From assembly GCF_030272615.1 (NCBI RefSeq), contig NC_081406.1, positions 260,387,386 to 260,451,385 of the forward strand: a DNA stretch of 64,000 nt, given 5' to 3'. Below are positions 1-11,947 of this stretch, one piece after another. The notes beneath the pieces are model-generated. The model saw only the letters and a list, made by a program, of their open reading frames with translations, was not told the DNA's origin and searched no databases. Numbering within the stretch: position 1 is the stretch's first letter; every line of letters starts with the position of its first letter. Source of the stretch: Cryptomeria japonica (Eukaryota > Streptophyta > Pinopsida > Cupressales > Cupressaceae). The translations under genes and the position numbers were made by a program.

Positions 1-2340
1 AAATCCCTACTTGATGCACCTAGGGAGCCATATGAAGGAATATTTGGTAATGCAGAAACTATTGCAAGTAATGTATCTATGTAGAAAGAAAGGAAGAAAA
101 GAGACAAGTTTATCAGAGATGCCTCTAAGAAGGCTAGTGAAATTAAGGAAAATGTGATGAACATTAGTGGTATATCAGCTAATGAGCTTAAAGGACTGCA
201 ACTAGAAGCACATGTTTCACTGGTTGTAACATCTTCTAATACTGACAATGGCAAGGTTGTTGAGTTTAAGAGAGTGGAAAGGAAAATGAAAAGCTCACCG
301 GTACCTTCTCCTCCTCCTAAGAAAACAAGGACACTAAGGAAAAAGCAACAGACAGTTAGGGAACCACAGAAGAAGCTTACACCAAAGAAGAAACAGACAT
401 CGGTTACCCCTACACTGGATGATCTACTGAATGAGATTACACAGTAAGGTAATCTTGTAAATATAAATAAATGGTATAATTCTTTAAAGAATTCTGACAA
501 ACAAACTATTGAAGAAAGCATTATCCTACATTTGGATATATACAAGAAAGTTTTGATAGAAGTAATTGATGATTTACCTAACAATTTATACTTGAGATTA
601 GAAGCTAAAAGGCTATCTATGATGGAACTGGATAAGAAGTTGAAAGTTGAAGCACTCTTGGTTGCACATCCGGTAAATTCTAAGGAAGAGATAGATGAGA
701 TTATATCTAAAGCTAACTGGTCAGTATTTGTCAGTGGACACGGGCAAGTAAGCCTGATGGCTGGAAGGGTTAAGGAAATTGCAGATGAGACTGTAGATAA
801 ATGGGACATATTTTTTGTTGAGAAGGAAAATCGAGAGGAAAGAAACAAACTGAAAGTGGAAAAGACATTCAAGGTATATCAGAAAGATAAGGGAAAAGGT
901 AAAGTAGGTGGTGTACCTTCTATAAAAGTAACCGATAACATCCCTCCACCGGCTCAGGACACCCCTCCATTAAATTCAACATCACCGGTACATACAGATA
1001 ATCCACTAGATATGGAAACTGAAGGTATAACTCATGATGATACTAACCCAGAGTCTGAGATACTCTTTACCATGAGTGTAGATACTCAAGATATAAACAT
1101 TGTTGTGGACAAAGAAACTGCAGAGGTTAAGGTAGATGATGTCAAAGATAGCAAGGTCTCTGAGATACCCGCACACACTGTAGACTCTCAGGAGACTGAG
1201 ATACTGGCACAAACTATTGATTCTCAGAACACTAAGATACTGACTCAAGCAGAGCAACCAAAGACTAAAAAACCTATAGAGGACAAGATAACTAACATAA
1301 GGCAACCAGAATCAGAGAAACCGATAGTTGTACAGACTGAGAACCAATCTGAGGTAGAGGTTCATGTTGAGTCTAGGCTTAATCAAACTGAGAAACAATC
1401 AAAGGAAGAGGCACATACATAGACAGATCCATAGGAAGAAAATGTAAGTAAAGTGGATGCATCTGATGGAAATAAAGAGGATATAGTGAAGGTAATTGGT
1501 CAAACATCTATTGAGAAGAAACCCATAGCATAACCGAGCACATCTACAGGTGAATTTAGACCTACTAACATAACAGAGGTTCTATTGGATTCCATCAAGA
1601 GGATTACAAATTGCAATGCCTTAGCATTTAAGGCAATCGATAACACTTTACCTATCCTGAAGATGATTGTACCTAATTGTAAGATAGAGCACATTAATGA
1701 TTATTTAGGTAAATTGGACACATTGTCCAAATTCATTGTTGATAATTTAATAACTCTAGAAAAGTGAATGAGGATACCATTAAGGAGAGAGTTGACAAAG
1801 AGAAAAATGCATTCTTTGAGAACACTATAAAGAAATGTACTGATCACTTGGACACACTTTTACTGGTACTTAATTCTACAATTTTGGAGTATAAGAAGTT
1901 ATATAGAGAAGCATGTAAACCTCAAAATTTGACAGAGGACATTGATGAGGAGATTAAAAAGACACAAAAAGAAATTGATGACATAGAGGATAATATGATT
2001 GGTTCATATGAACTTATCTCAATTTTTGAGCAAGAAATGACAGTTTTTGAGAAGTTGGAAAAACTTGAGAAAAAAAAGGCAAGAATAAGGTCCAAAGCCC
2101 AAGAACTAAAGAATAAACTTGGTCTGAGGTTAGATAGTCTGATTACTCAAAGAGATGAAATGAATAAGGGAACAATTACTGGACAATGATCACTGGAGCA
2201 ACAAATGCACTATCTCACCGATATGATCCAGCAGACTGAGGCAACTCTAACTGACAACAACAAATTTATGCAGAGTTTGAATCTAGTTTTGGTAGACATT
2301 TTTCAGATAGTAACCAACCAGTTACAGACCTTGAGGTAGC
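1..2340 (+). pseudogene. Broken post-pol ORF of an LTR retrotransposon
   Basis: One long lysine- and glutamate-rich reading frame runs from the window edge. It is cut by stops at 82-84, 445-447 and 1420-1422 and by further stops before 1585, then shifts frame near 1764 and ends about 2337. The middle is rich in Pro, Thr and Gln, and the last 200 codons (1764-2337) look coiled-coil, with heptad-like Leu/Ile and Lys/Glu runs. No protease, reverse transcriptase or integrase motif is visible. It lies directly upstream of a polypurine tract and an LTR, so it occupies the position of a 3' extra ORF, as in retroelements that carry an envelope-like or unknown third ORF. That role is inference. The start lies outside the window. 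Confidence 0.55.
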
Positions 2341-2517
2341 ATTTTTGTAATCTTTTAATTATTTATGACATTCTTTGTCATTGATGTCAAAGGGGGAGTA
2401 GTAGAGAGAAAAATGCATGTACAAAGGAGATCACTTGCTCAGGGGGAGTACATCTTTTTGGATTTCAATTTTTGGATAACAGTTTTGATTTTTCTCATGA
2501 GTGTTGCCATCAATGCC

Positions 2518-2529
2518 AAAGGGGGATAG
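2518..2529 (+). promoter_or_regulatory. Polypurine tract of the first LTR element
   Basis: AAAGGGGGATAG lies immediately before the TGTTGG start of the LTR, the expected plus-strand priming site. A second purine-rich run (AAAGGGGGAG) occurs about 130 bp upstream, near 2388-2397. Confidence 0.7.
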
Positions 2530-3292
2530 TGTTGGCATTCTACACTCATATGAGAATAGTTGATGTTGTCATTGATGGCAACCAACTGGCAACCAACCGG
2601 AAATAGATTTCTACATGCACCGGTAGGTGCTTACATCAGGATCCTATTTACACCAGAAATGAAGTATACCGACACTCAGGCCGACATGGGATGAACTTTT
2701 GTTTATTGTAATATAATTATCTTTTGTAAACCAACTTGGTATATTGTAAAAGACTCATATATGTATGAGATCTTATAGATCATTTTGATATAGAGGAATA
2801 TAGAGATGTATGGTAGAAGATAATTGTTTAGTGGTAGTGAAGGTTTTTGGTTAAGGTATCTATCTGAGCTTAAACCGGTACTAAACCTGGCATTAGAGAT
2901 GTTGTTTTGAGTAGTATATTGTATTGGATTTAATTATCCATTTTGTAGTCAGTGAGACTATTCATTGAGCAGTGAGATCTAGGCTGTTGGCCTCCCTGAA
3001 TGTGCAAGCCCCTATTGTAAGTAGTATTTATTCATTGGCCAGTGAGTAAATATTGTGGGTCACAAATCCCACCGAGATTTTTCCCACATCGGGTTTCCTC
3101 ATTAAAATATCTTGTGTTATGGTGTGTTTCTATGTTGTCTCTATTATTTGTGTTTACAACATTAATTCTTGTTTATCGGTACACTGTTTTGGGTTGCCAA
3201 GTTATAAATAAGTTTAAATATTCATTCAACCGGTTAGACATTGATTCACCCCCCACCTCTCAGTGTTTTTGGGACCGTCATTGAATCTAACA
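2530..3292 (+). mobile_element. 3' LTR of an LTR retrotransposon, about 763 bp
   Basis: The LTR begins TGTTGGCATT directly after a polypurine tract and ends CTAACA, giving TG...CA termini. It is rich in CCGG-containing motifs (ACCGG, CCGGT). It shares blocks with the solo LTR at 39741-40809: the 'attggatttaa' block, the 'gtagtcagtg' block, a 'ctgttggcct' block, and a terminal block with 'attgattcacccccc' and 'gggacc'. The two therefore belong to related families. The 5' partner LTR is outside the window, so the target duplication cannot be checked; the next five bases are ACACT. Confidence 0.8.
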
Positions 3293-5207
3293 CACACTGG
3301 CATGGATGGATACAAGATAGAACCTGTACTTTCACTAATGTCTCTTCCTCCATTGCCAAGACAATCTGGAAGACCATCAGAGGCTATGAAGCCACAAAAT
3401 TTAACTCCAAATGTCATTTATGATGGTATTTTTGTACAGTCCTCTACTTCCCTTGCAAATGAAATGGAGGAAGAGGATGTTCTCAAATGGCTTTTCAAAG
3501 AAGAAAGTGAAAACAAAGAAGTACAACACTGTGAGATTTCCCCTAAACAATATGGTCCAGGCTATAAAATGATTCAATGCATGGGATATTTAGGTACCGG
3601 TCCTCTAGGCAAGCATCAAGAAGGTATTGTTGAACCTATCTAGTTACAAACTAAGTCTAGGAGAATCATCAGATCAGAAACATACTTCTCATCATCAGTC
3701 TAAGTGGAGGAAAAAGATATTACCTTCAACATCATAGGAAGTAAATACTCAACAAACTTAGGAAGAGTGTGAAAATGAACAAGAATAATTGGCAATCAAG
3801 AGAGAAGAAGTATCTAGTAATCAAGTTCCAATTGTATCAGCAATAACAATACAAGAATTAGAAGTCTCAGAGGATATGAGAGAAGAGGTAGAAATAATTA
3901 AAGAATTGTTTGCACTACTGAACATTACGGTCACATACATAGGTAGAAAGAAAATAGATAATTTAGAAACTGACTTGAATGAGTATGAATGGGGTCCAGA
4001 TCATCTCTCAGATACATCTACTATAGAAACTCTTGAAGAATCTAGTGATATCATAGATGAAGCATAAGATATAATACACTTGAAGCTGCAAAAGGAAATA
4101 GAGGAAATCAGACGAAAAACACAAGAAGACAATGAACAATAGCAGAAAGAAGAAAGAACACAGGAAAATTCTTCACCTACTATATCTCCCTCTAACGAGA
4201 TAGATCCAATCAGGTATGGAACTACAAAAGAAAAATTGGAAGCTACAAAACAAGACCTGATAATTAGTCCAGAGGAAGCTGAATGGAAAAGATGACAAAG
4301 ACTAACAAAGTCATCAAGGTTATGTCAACAGGTATGCCAAATACAAGTGATTATCGAACCAAATCACGAAGGAACTTGCAGCATCAAAGATGTAGATATT
4401 GATATTATACATACTTTTTTTAAATCACTTGAAGAAGAGTCTAAAACCTCATCTTATGACTCTAATCACTCTGACATAAGCTCTATTTATGACAATACCT
4501 ATTTGACACCAAACTATGACTACTCTGTCATGAATGTTGAAACTCTGCTTGCTGACCCTATTATTGTCAAACCATGATATGTAGTCTAGTCTGAAGTAGA
4601 GTACAATGCTAGTGGTAGGTTTATTGGGTTAGGTCCCCTAAATATTAACGTACACTTCAATAATCATGTTGTAACTCTTCCTGGTCTCGAGACACTTACG
4701 CAAGATAGTCTTTTGGAACTCAACTTATCGGTCTGAAGTTATGATGATAATACCGTGAACTCCCTTGAACTTGTTAAAACTTTATCCCTAGTACATCCTG
4801 AACTAATTGACTGTACTCTTCAATACCAACCTTTGAATATACCTACCTTTGCGAATGACTATACATTAGCTTGCTATCTTATTGCAGTTGAACCAATGGA
4901 CTCTTCCACCAGTGAACAAAGTGAGAACATGACAGTAGCCAATGTCAAGTATCTTAGTCGCAAAAATCACAAAAAGAAAAATAAGAGTTTTAACGGCGAA
5001 AACCACACTATGGCAGTGTCAGAATAAAAAATAGTAAAAATAAAGGGCGTACCTAACAATGAAAACCTCTTTGAGGCACCTGAAGGTGAGATACTTGACA
5101 TTTTGTTTGATCACTTTCAAGAGCAATCATCGGTGCTAATTGAACCTACATAGGCAGTAAACATTAGAATAGAAGAAGCTCAGCACACCATACATGTAGC
5201 TCAATCC
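3293..5207 (+). pseudogene. Tat element gag-protease region remnant
   Basis: Broken frames cover 3293-3643, 3789-4067, 4347-4577 and 4755-5027. The piece at 3540-3640 has a GYK...MGY..TGPLGK..QGI-type pattern (here Q-E-G-I) ending in VEPI. That resembles the G-patch-like segment found before reverse transcriptase in plant Ty3 elements. The rest is acidic and poorly conserved. I could not find an intact Asp-Ser/Thr-Gly protease site. Confidence 0.5.
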
Positions 5208-6128
5208 TTGTCAACCGAAGAACTAAAAGAATTTGTTGATTTCTTCACAGAAAAGAAGATCAATTTTGCATGGACATATGCTGATATGCCAGGTCTGGAT
5301 CCTAACCTCATAATGCATCATCTTTCTATCACTACCAGAGTCAAACTTATTAAGAAAAAACTCCAAAAAATGCATCCTCATGTTGCATTACTTGTTAAGG
5401 CTGAGCTAGAAAAATTACTAAAAGTTGGATCCATCAGAGCAATTGATTATGCCGAATGGATATCTAATATTGTACCTGTTTCTAAACCTGACAAATCAAT
5501 CTGTGTTTGCACTAATTTCAGAGATTTAATCAAAGCTTGTCCAAAAGATGATTTTCCACTACCGAACATAGACATGATCATGGACATGACTGTTGGCTAT
5601 GAAATGTACTCTCTAATGGATGGTTTTTCTGGGTACAATCATATCAAAATTGTACCTGAGGATCAAGAGAAAAGAGCATTCACCTATGCATGGGGAACCT
5701 TCTATTGGAATGTAATGCCCTTTGGTTTAAAGAATCCAGGCGCTACTTATCAAAGAGTTGTAACAACAATTTTTCATGATATGATGCACAAAAACATGGA
5801 GGATTAGGTTGATGATACTCTAGTTAAATCTATGAAAAGATCAACACATCTATCAGAACTAGGTCCAATATTACATAGAATGGAAAAATTCAAACTCATA
5901 TTAAATCCTATGAAGTGTGCATTTGAAGTTACATCTGTTAAGCTCCTAGGATATATTGTTTCAGTGAAAGGAATTGAAGTGGATCCAAAAAAAGTTAAGG
6001 CTATCATGGAAATGCCACCTCCAAAGAATATCAATCAAATGAGAAGTTTACAAGGATGCCTCCAATCAATAAGGTGCTTTATTTTTCACCTAGCAGATAA
6101 AGCTCAACTATTCACAAAGGCATTATGA
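5208..6128 (+). pseudogene. Tat element reverse transcriptase
   Basis: Recognisable blocks in order are an N-terminal region ending AEWISNIVPVSKPD, NFRDLIKACPKDDFPLP, SLMDGFSGYNHIKI (motif A, catalytic Asp) and FGLKNPGATYQR (motif B). The motif C region reads VDD, but the residue before it is a TAG stop at 5805-5807 where Tyr is usual. Translation resumes in a shifted frame near 5832 through LLGYIVSVKGIEVDP and the connection region to 6128. In a live element this makes cDNA from the element RNA. Stops make this copy inactive. Confidence 0.85.
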
Positions 6129-6668
6129 AAAGGAGTCAAATACAACTGGGATGAAGATTGAGAAAAACATCTAAAATAAATCAAGGACTATCTTTCAAAC
6201 CCACCTATATTGATTTCACCAATTCAAGGTAACCCATTGATTCTCTACATATCAGGTACAAATACATCACTAGGGGCACTTTTGGCACAATAAGATGAAA
6301 ATAAAAAGGAAAGAGCTATATAGTATATCAACAAAACCTTAGTGTCCTATGAGATGAACTATTCTATCATAGAAAAATATTGTTCGGCATTAGTCTCTAC
6401 ATCATAGAAATTAAGGCACTACATGCTAGCACATGCTATCAAGTTGGTCACTAAGATTGGTCCACTCAAATACCTTCTCAGTAAAGAAACACTTACAAGA
6501 AGATTGGCTAAATGGGTCATGGTTCTTACAAAATTTGACATTGAATATATAGAACGTAAAGATATCAAAGGACAAGTCATTGCAGATCAACTTGTTGATG
6601 CTCTACTTAAAGACAATCAACCTTTACACATAGGATTTCTGGATGAATCCATCATGCACCTTACTTAG
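6129..6668 (+). pseudogene. Tat element native RNase H
   Basis: This region follows the reverse transcriptase. It shows the usual Ty3 RNase H landmarks in decayed form: SLGALLAQ, then NYSIIEKYCSALV, then KLRHYMLAH, and a tail with FDIEYIERKDIKGQVIADQLVD. Several TAG stops interrupt the first half; the intact piece is 6423-6668. It would degrade the RNA strand of RNA-DNA hybrids during reverse transcription. Confidence 0.75.
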
Positions 6669-6680
6669 CGAGCCTGGAAA

Positions 6681-7010
6681 ATGTTCTTTGATGGGTCTTT
6701 CACTCAACATGGTTCTGGTGTTGGAATACTTTTTATCACTCCTCAAAGATATTCAATCCCAAAGGCTTACAAGATTCTCTTTCCTTGCACAAACAATATT
6801 GCAAAATATGAAGCTTTGGTAAATGGGATCAATCTAGCTATCGAATGGAATGTTGTTGAGTTACACATCTATGGAGACTCTCAACTAATTATCAACCAAA
6901 TCAATGATATCTATCAGACTCGGCATGAGAAACCGATGCCCTATAAGAGAATGGTTGATGATCTCAAGAAATGCTTTACCTTTGTATCATTTCAGCAGTA
7001 GATGCTATGG
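6681..7010 (+). pseudogene. Tat element second, archaeal-type RNase H
   Basis: A separate RNase H fold follows the native one. FFDGSFTQHGSGVGILFITP carries the first Asp, AKYEALVNGINLAI the Glu and IYGDSQLIINQI the second Asp. A second RNase H after the native domain is the diagnostic feature of Tat/Ogre elements, which are thought to have gained a host-like RNase H. The block is open to 7001, then stops. Confidence 0.8.
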
Positions 7011-7239
7011 CTACCTTGGTGTCTATACCACAGCTCCAAGAACCTAACTTCCGCTATGAATTCCTGGTGGAAGAGTTACATTATCTTGCTTATGATTCTC
7101 CTGAGTCCCAGATGGTCTGTTCTATTATTGGATGTGATTCATCTCTCTATATAGCCACATTTACTCTTACTTGTGTGACCAAATTATCCCTGCTAATCTT
7201 ACCTGTAATGAGAGAAGAAACCTAATCCGAAATGCTTCA

Positions 7240-8396
7240 TGATATGTCATCATCGCTAACGATCTATTTAGGAAAGGTTTGGATAGTACTTTTTGTAGGT
7301 GTCTAGAAACCAAAGAGTCCCAACGCGCGTTATCTGAAGTCCATGAAGGTATTTGTGGATCTCATTCAAACGGTCTAACTTTAGCTTGAAAACTGCTACA
7401 GGTTGGCTACTACTAGCCAGATATGGAAAAAGATGCTATAAATTTTGCTAAAACTTGTGAGAAGTGTCAGCTACATAGGAACCTCATACATGCTCTAGTA
7501 AGGGATCTCATACATTTCATCACACATTGGCTTTTTCAACAATGGGCATTGGACCTCATTGGCCAAATTTATCCTACATCATCTAACGGACACAAGTTTA
7601 TTATAATTGCCACTGAGTACTTCACTAAGTGGGTAGAAGCGGTTTTGCTAATCAAAGCAACCGGTAATAATTAGCTCTGTTCATCCTTAACTATATCATC
7701 TGCAGATATGGGATACCTTCTTCCATTATGACTGACAAGGGAGGATAGTTCAGAAACAAAGATCTAGATGAGCTCTATGAAAAATTCAAAATCAAACAGC
7801 ACTGGTCATCCATATACTACCCTCAAGGTAATGGACAAGCTGAAGCATCTAACAAAAACCTGCTAACTATCTTACATGGAATAGTAAACAAATCTGGAAA
7901 GGATTGGCATCTCAATCCTGCACTATGGGCTTATAGAACAAGTATCAGAACACCTACTGGGGCTACACCTTTTTCTTTGGTGTATGGGTCCGAAGCAGTC
8001 TTTCCTATTGCAGTGGAAATACCGTCTTTGAGAGTTTCTTTGCAAGGTCTTGTTACTGATGAAGACTATAAAATATCTAGATTGCAAGAACTTGAGTTTC
8101 TAGATGAATGTCGACAAGTGGCGTTTGATCATCTAAGAGCACACCAAAAGAGAATGTCTAGAGGTTATAACAAGAAAGTTTGACAAAGAGACTTTCAGGT
8201 TGGTGAACTTGTTTTGAGAGAAAATCCTAAAAATCAACAATTTTGAGACAACAAAGGGAATTTTGAACCCAATTGGTTGGGTCCCTACATCATTACTGCA
8301 GTCTTTGGCTCCGGTGCCTATCAACTCTTAACAACAGAAGGAGAACGGCTTCGTGAACCAATCAAGACCATCCAGTTGAAGAAATTCTTCACTTAA
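7240..8396 (+). pseudogene. Tat element integrase
   Basis: The zinc-binding domain lies near 7320-7470 with TCEKCQLHRN (the CC pair). The core follows: WALDLIGQI with the first Asp, then SSIMTDKGG with the second Asp and a stop at 7747-7749, then YYPQGNGQAEASNKNLL with the catalytic Glu. The C-terminal part continues through FSLVYGSEAVFPIAVE and the tail GPYIITAVFGSGAYQLL, ending at a TAA at 8394-8396. Stops at 7672, 7747, 8181 and 8243 disable it. In a live element it joins cDNA to the chromosome. Confidence 0.85.
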
Positions 8397-10914
8397 TATT
8401 ATCTGTTCCAACAACCTGTACAACATAAAATGTCCTGAACAAACTCCTAAAAATCATAAAATGTCCTGAAAAAGTCCTTAGAAACAAAAAAAGTTTTTAA
8501 AAAAAAGAAAAAAAAAAAAAGAGAAGGGATCTTTGCCAAGCAGGTGAAAACCTGGTAAACAAGTGCCTCTGTACTCAAGCGCTCTATCTATCAACACAAA
8601 TTTTGCATTTCCTATTCATTCCCACTTTACTGCATCTTTGCTTTCTCTTGTACATATCTTTTAGTCGCTTTTGTGATATCTTGTTCTTTTGGAACTCTAA
8701 TGGCTTGAAACCAATAAATGTCCTAGTCTTAGGGTAATCTACTGATCAATTTGCATGTCCTAAGAAGTATCAACCAAGTCATCTTTTTGTTGGTAGTACT
8801 AGGTCATCCAATCTAATTTAGTCATATGTCTCCAAACTACTGAAGAATTTTATCACTGAGTATACAAGCAAAACAAGATTACTGAAAACAATCACTAAAC
8901 AGTTTGAGATATGATTGAAATTTTCTGTGTGTGTTGTCTTTGAAATTGGTTTTCGATTATTATTCCCTCTGAGTAACTTGAGTAAGTCTATCTTGACTAA
9001 GAGGAGCAAGGATTGAGGGTATAATATTTTTCTTTGTTTTCTACTTGTAGGAATGATTTGATGATCTGGAAACATCTAATCAATTGGGTGTCTATGATAA
9101 GTGCCTTCACATCAAGGTGAAATCACCACACATACCTTGACTCCACTCATTTGTATGCAACAAGGAGGTTGGAGTTATTTCTTTGCCTCTTTGAGGGAGT
9201 TTATTTAATGTGCAATCTAGATGCATGTGTAATTTTTCCAAGGATATGAATGATAAAAGGGTCATTGCGGACAATATAATTAATAGTGCATATGAAAGGA
9301 AGGAACTCTATTTTTCCTGATATGTTTGTAAACGTTCAGTGATGAAAATTAAGCATTCCAAATCTAGTGACTAGGCTTAGGTTGCATTCATTCTAAATTT
9401 TATGCATTTCGAGTGATTTTAGCATGATACCAATGATCTCTTTATCTTCTGAATGAGAGTTTGAAGCATCATGATTTCTCAGCTAAGTGGTCTCTTTTTC
9501 ATCATCATTTCTTCGATCGAGTACTTGTGTATTGAGATGTTAGCTACATGCATAAGCATCTAATATAGATCCATACATTTCATTATTACTTATTTGCATT
9601 CATATTATTGCATGAAGAAAAATAAACATTTGCATTACTAGTTACTCATTTTCATCATTTATTTGCATATGAAAAGAAATAAAAAAAAAGCATCCATACA
9701 CATCTCCATTGCATACATCCATATTGAAAAGATATGCATACATATAGAATAAATCATACAGAAAGACATCTCATAATCAATCAACACAAGTACGATGAAA
9801 TCAAATCAAGAGCTTGTAAATCTCATCATAGTCTCAGTGTCCAAGAGTACAAATGATATCAACTGTCAAATACAATGTCTCATCGGAGCAAGAATCGTAT
9901 AAAATTGACAATGATACATTGAACCCCTTATATAGCCCAAACCCTAATTTTTAAACTTGCTCCGATGGACGTAAAACTTATATCCTAAGCTAAATCAATT
10001 GTCATGAGTCCATTTTCGGGATCAAAATCAAAATATGACATCACTTCTCTAGTCAATATTTCACAATGTTGACCACTTAGCACTTTCATCCTTAAGTCAA
10101 TTTTCCAATCATTTTGCACTCAATTCAATTCTAAATCTCAATTTCATTCTCAAATCAACTCTGATTTTGATTCTTCAACATCAATCTTCATGCTCAAATA
10201 ATTATCATCGCCAAAAATTGCTTAAAACCATTGTACCCTTGCTATCTTTCGATTTCGCTCTCGAGGGGGCATACTCAAGACCTCATCATCTTTTCAGTAA
10301 TTATCATCATCAAAAGTCGAGAAATTTTTCAAATCTTCATCTAAAGTCAAGCAAAAATATTTTCAAACAAAAAAAATTAATTAAACCTTGTTACTAGGGG
10401 CATCTTAACTAAATCACGTCATATCAAGTTGAGATTGTTCGATGTCGAATAGAGCAATCTCTAGGGGCATATCAATCTTTGTCCTTATCTGAATCAATCT
10501 TCCAATCGATGTTCAATTTTAATCACATCAAATCAAGTTGGAAATTTTCTCTTGCTAATCGGTTCTTGTTCAATCAAGTTCAAAATCAGTTTTATCTCAC
10601 TTCACTCAGTCGGTTCTTGTTCAGAATCGGTTGCGTCTCTTGCTCAATCTAGTTCAATCAAGTTCTAGATCAATGCTCGTTTCTTGATCAATCAACTTCA
10701 AGAACGATATCTCGCTCTTTGTCGATTCTTGTTCAATCAAGTTTAGGATCGGTATCACTTTAATCAATCTATTCACTTTCATCGCTTCAAATCAAGCTGA
10801 ACATCTCGCTCTTCATCGGTTTTTGATCCATCAAGTTCAGAACTGATTTCTATTTAACATCAACTATTCTTTGAACCAACATGTTGCTCACACATTAATT
10901 CAAAGAGGGGCAAA
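8397..10914 (+). other. Noncoding 3' region of the Tat element
   Basis: No supported gene lies here. After the pol stop come an A-rich tract (8490-8524) and GGTGAAAACCTGGTAAACA, a phrase that typically follows pol in plant Tat elements. From about 10430 to 10850 there is a loose, degenerate direct repeat of a phrase close to TCTTGTTCAATCAAGTTC. The block ends in a purine tract, AAAGAGGGGCAAA (10902-10914). Confidence 0.55.
10902..10914 (+). promoter_or_regulatory. Polypurine tract of the Tat element
   Basis: AAAGAGGGGCAAA lies immediately before TGTAATACCC, a common Ty3 LTR start. Confidence 0.55.
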
Positions 10915-11945
10915 TGTAATACCCTAGAAATGGTCATCTAAACCATGGGCACCTAATCTCGACAATATCACTAAGGTCCTAACCAAATGCAATTAGAATT
11001 AATCTTGAGCACACAATTAATTTCTTAAATCATCAATGTCACATGGCAAATTAATCACTTTGAATTAATTAAATAATTAAATCATTTCAAGTAAATCATT
11101 TTTAAACAAACATCCTATTTATTTTATTAAATATCCTAGTATATTTAATTAAATAAATCAATTTGCCATTAAATCATCGAAAAAGGAATTAATTGGAAAA
11201 AAAGAATTAAAATTTGAGAAAAGAAATCAAATGGAGATAATCTTGAAAATCAAATCAAAAATTGAAAAAATCTCAAAAAAGCAATTAAAACAATTAAATC
11301 TCAAAATTGGATAAAATAGAGAATAAATCAGCTTTTTCTGATTTTATCTTAATTTTAGTTCAATTTCCTTTAAAATTGAGAAAAGTAGCCAATCACATCA
11401 AGTCACTTAGATTGTACTTCTCCTTGGAAAATGTTGAGCGCTCATCATCATTTGATCTCGACCATCGGTTTCTTTCTAAATTTTCTATAAATTCAGGCTC
11501 TCATCTCCTAATCAAGAATCTTGGACAATATATTGTTATTATGTTGTTTTTTCTCTAGGTTCATTAAGATTTTGTATTGAGAATATTTGCATATTAGTTA
11601 TTGCATCTTTGTTATATCATTTAGCTTAATATTTATTCATAGCTTAATCATGTTAGCCTAATATTCATTAATCTTACATATCTTGCATTTATCTAGCTTA
11701 ATCTTGCATTCATTTAGCTCAATTTCGTACTCATATAGATTAAATCCTTCGTTTAGGTGTTCTTTAGTCACTGGTATTGCATATAAAAATCTAAGAGCAA
11801 GACTAAACTCACATCTACTAGAAGGCAATAGGTCGCTTTGTGATGGTTTATTGTTCATTGTTGATTGAGTTACTAACCAAGCATCTAATGACTTATTGAA
11901 GTGTTGTGTATTCTAGATACAAATACAATCCACCTTTCACACACA
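10915..11945 (+). mobile_element. Probable 3' LTR of the Tat element (end uncertain)
   Basis: It starts TGTAATACCCTAG after the polypurine tract. The body is AT-rich and has no coding capacity. The 3' end cannot be fixed because the 5' LTR is absent; a CACACACA run near 11938-11947 is only a possible end. From 11900 to 11947 it has transcript-like low complexity. Confidence 0.4.
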
Positions 11946-11947
11946 CA

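Larger units (their letters stand above)
3293..10914 (+). mobile_element. Tat-type Ty3 retrotransposon, 5'-truncated internal region
   Basis: The order is a glycine-rich protease-upstream region, reverse transcriptase, RNase H, a second archaeal-type RNase H, then integrase and a 2.5-kb noncoding 3' region ending in a polypurine tract. The double RNase H is characteristic of the Tat/Ogre branch of plant Ty3 elements. There is no 5' LTR or primer site: the sequence begins abruptly at the border of the LTR at 2530-3292. The reading frame is broken by many stops, so the copy is dead. Confidence 0.8.
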
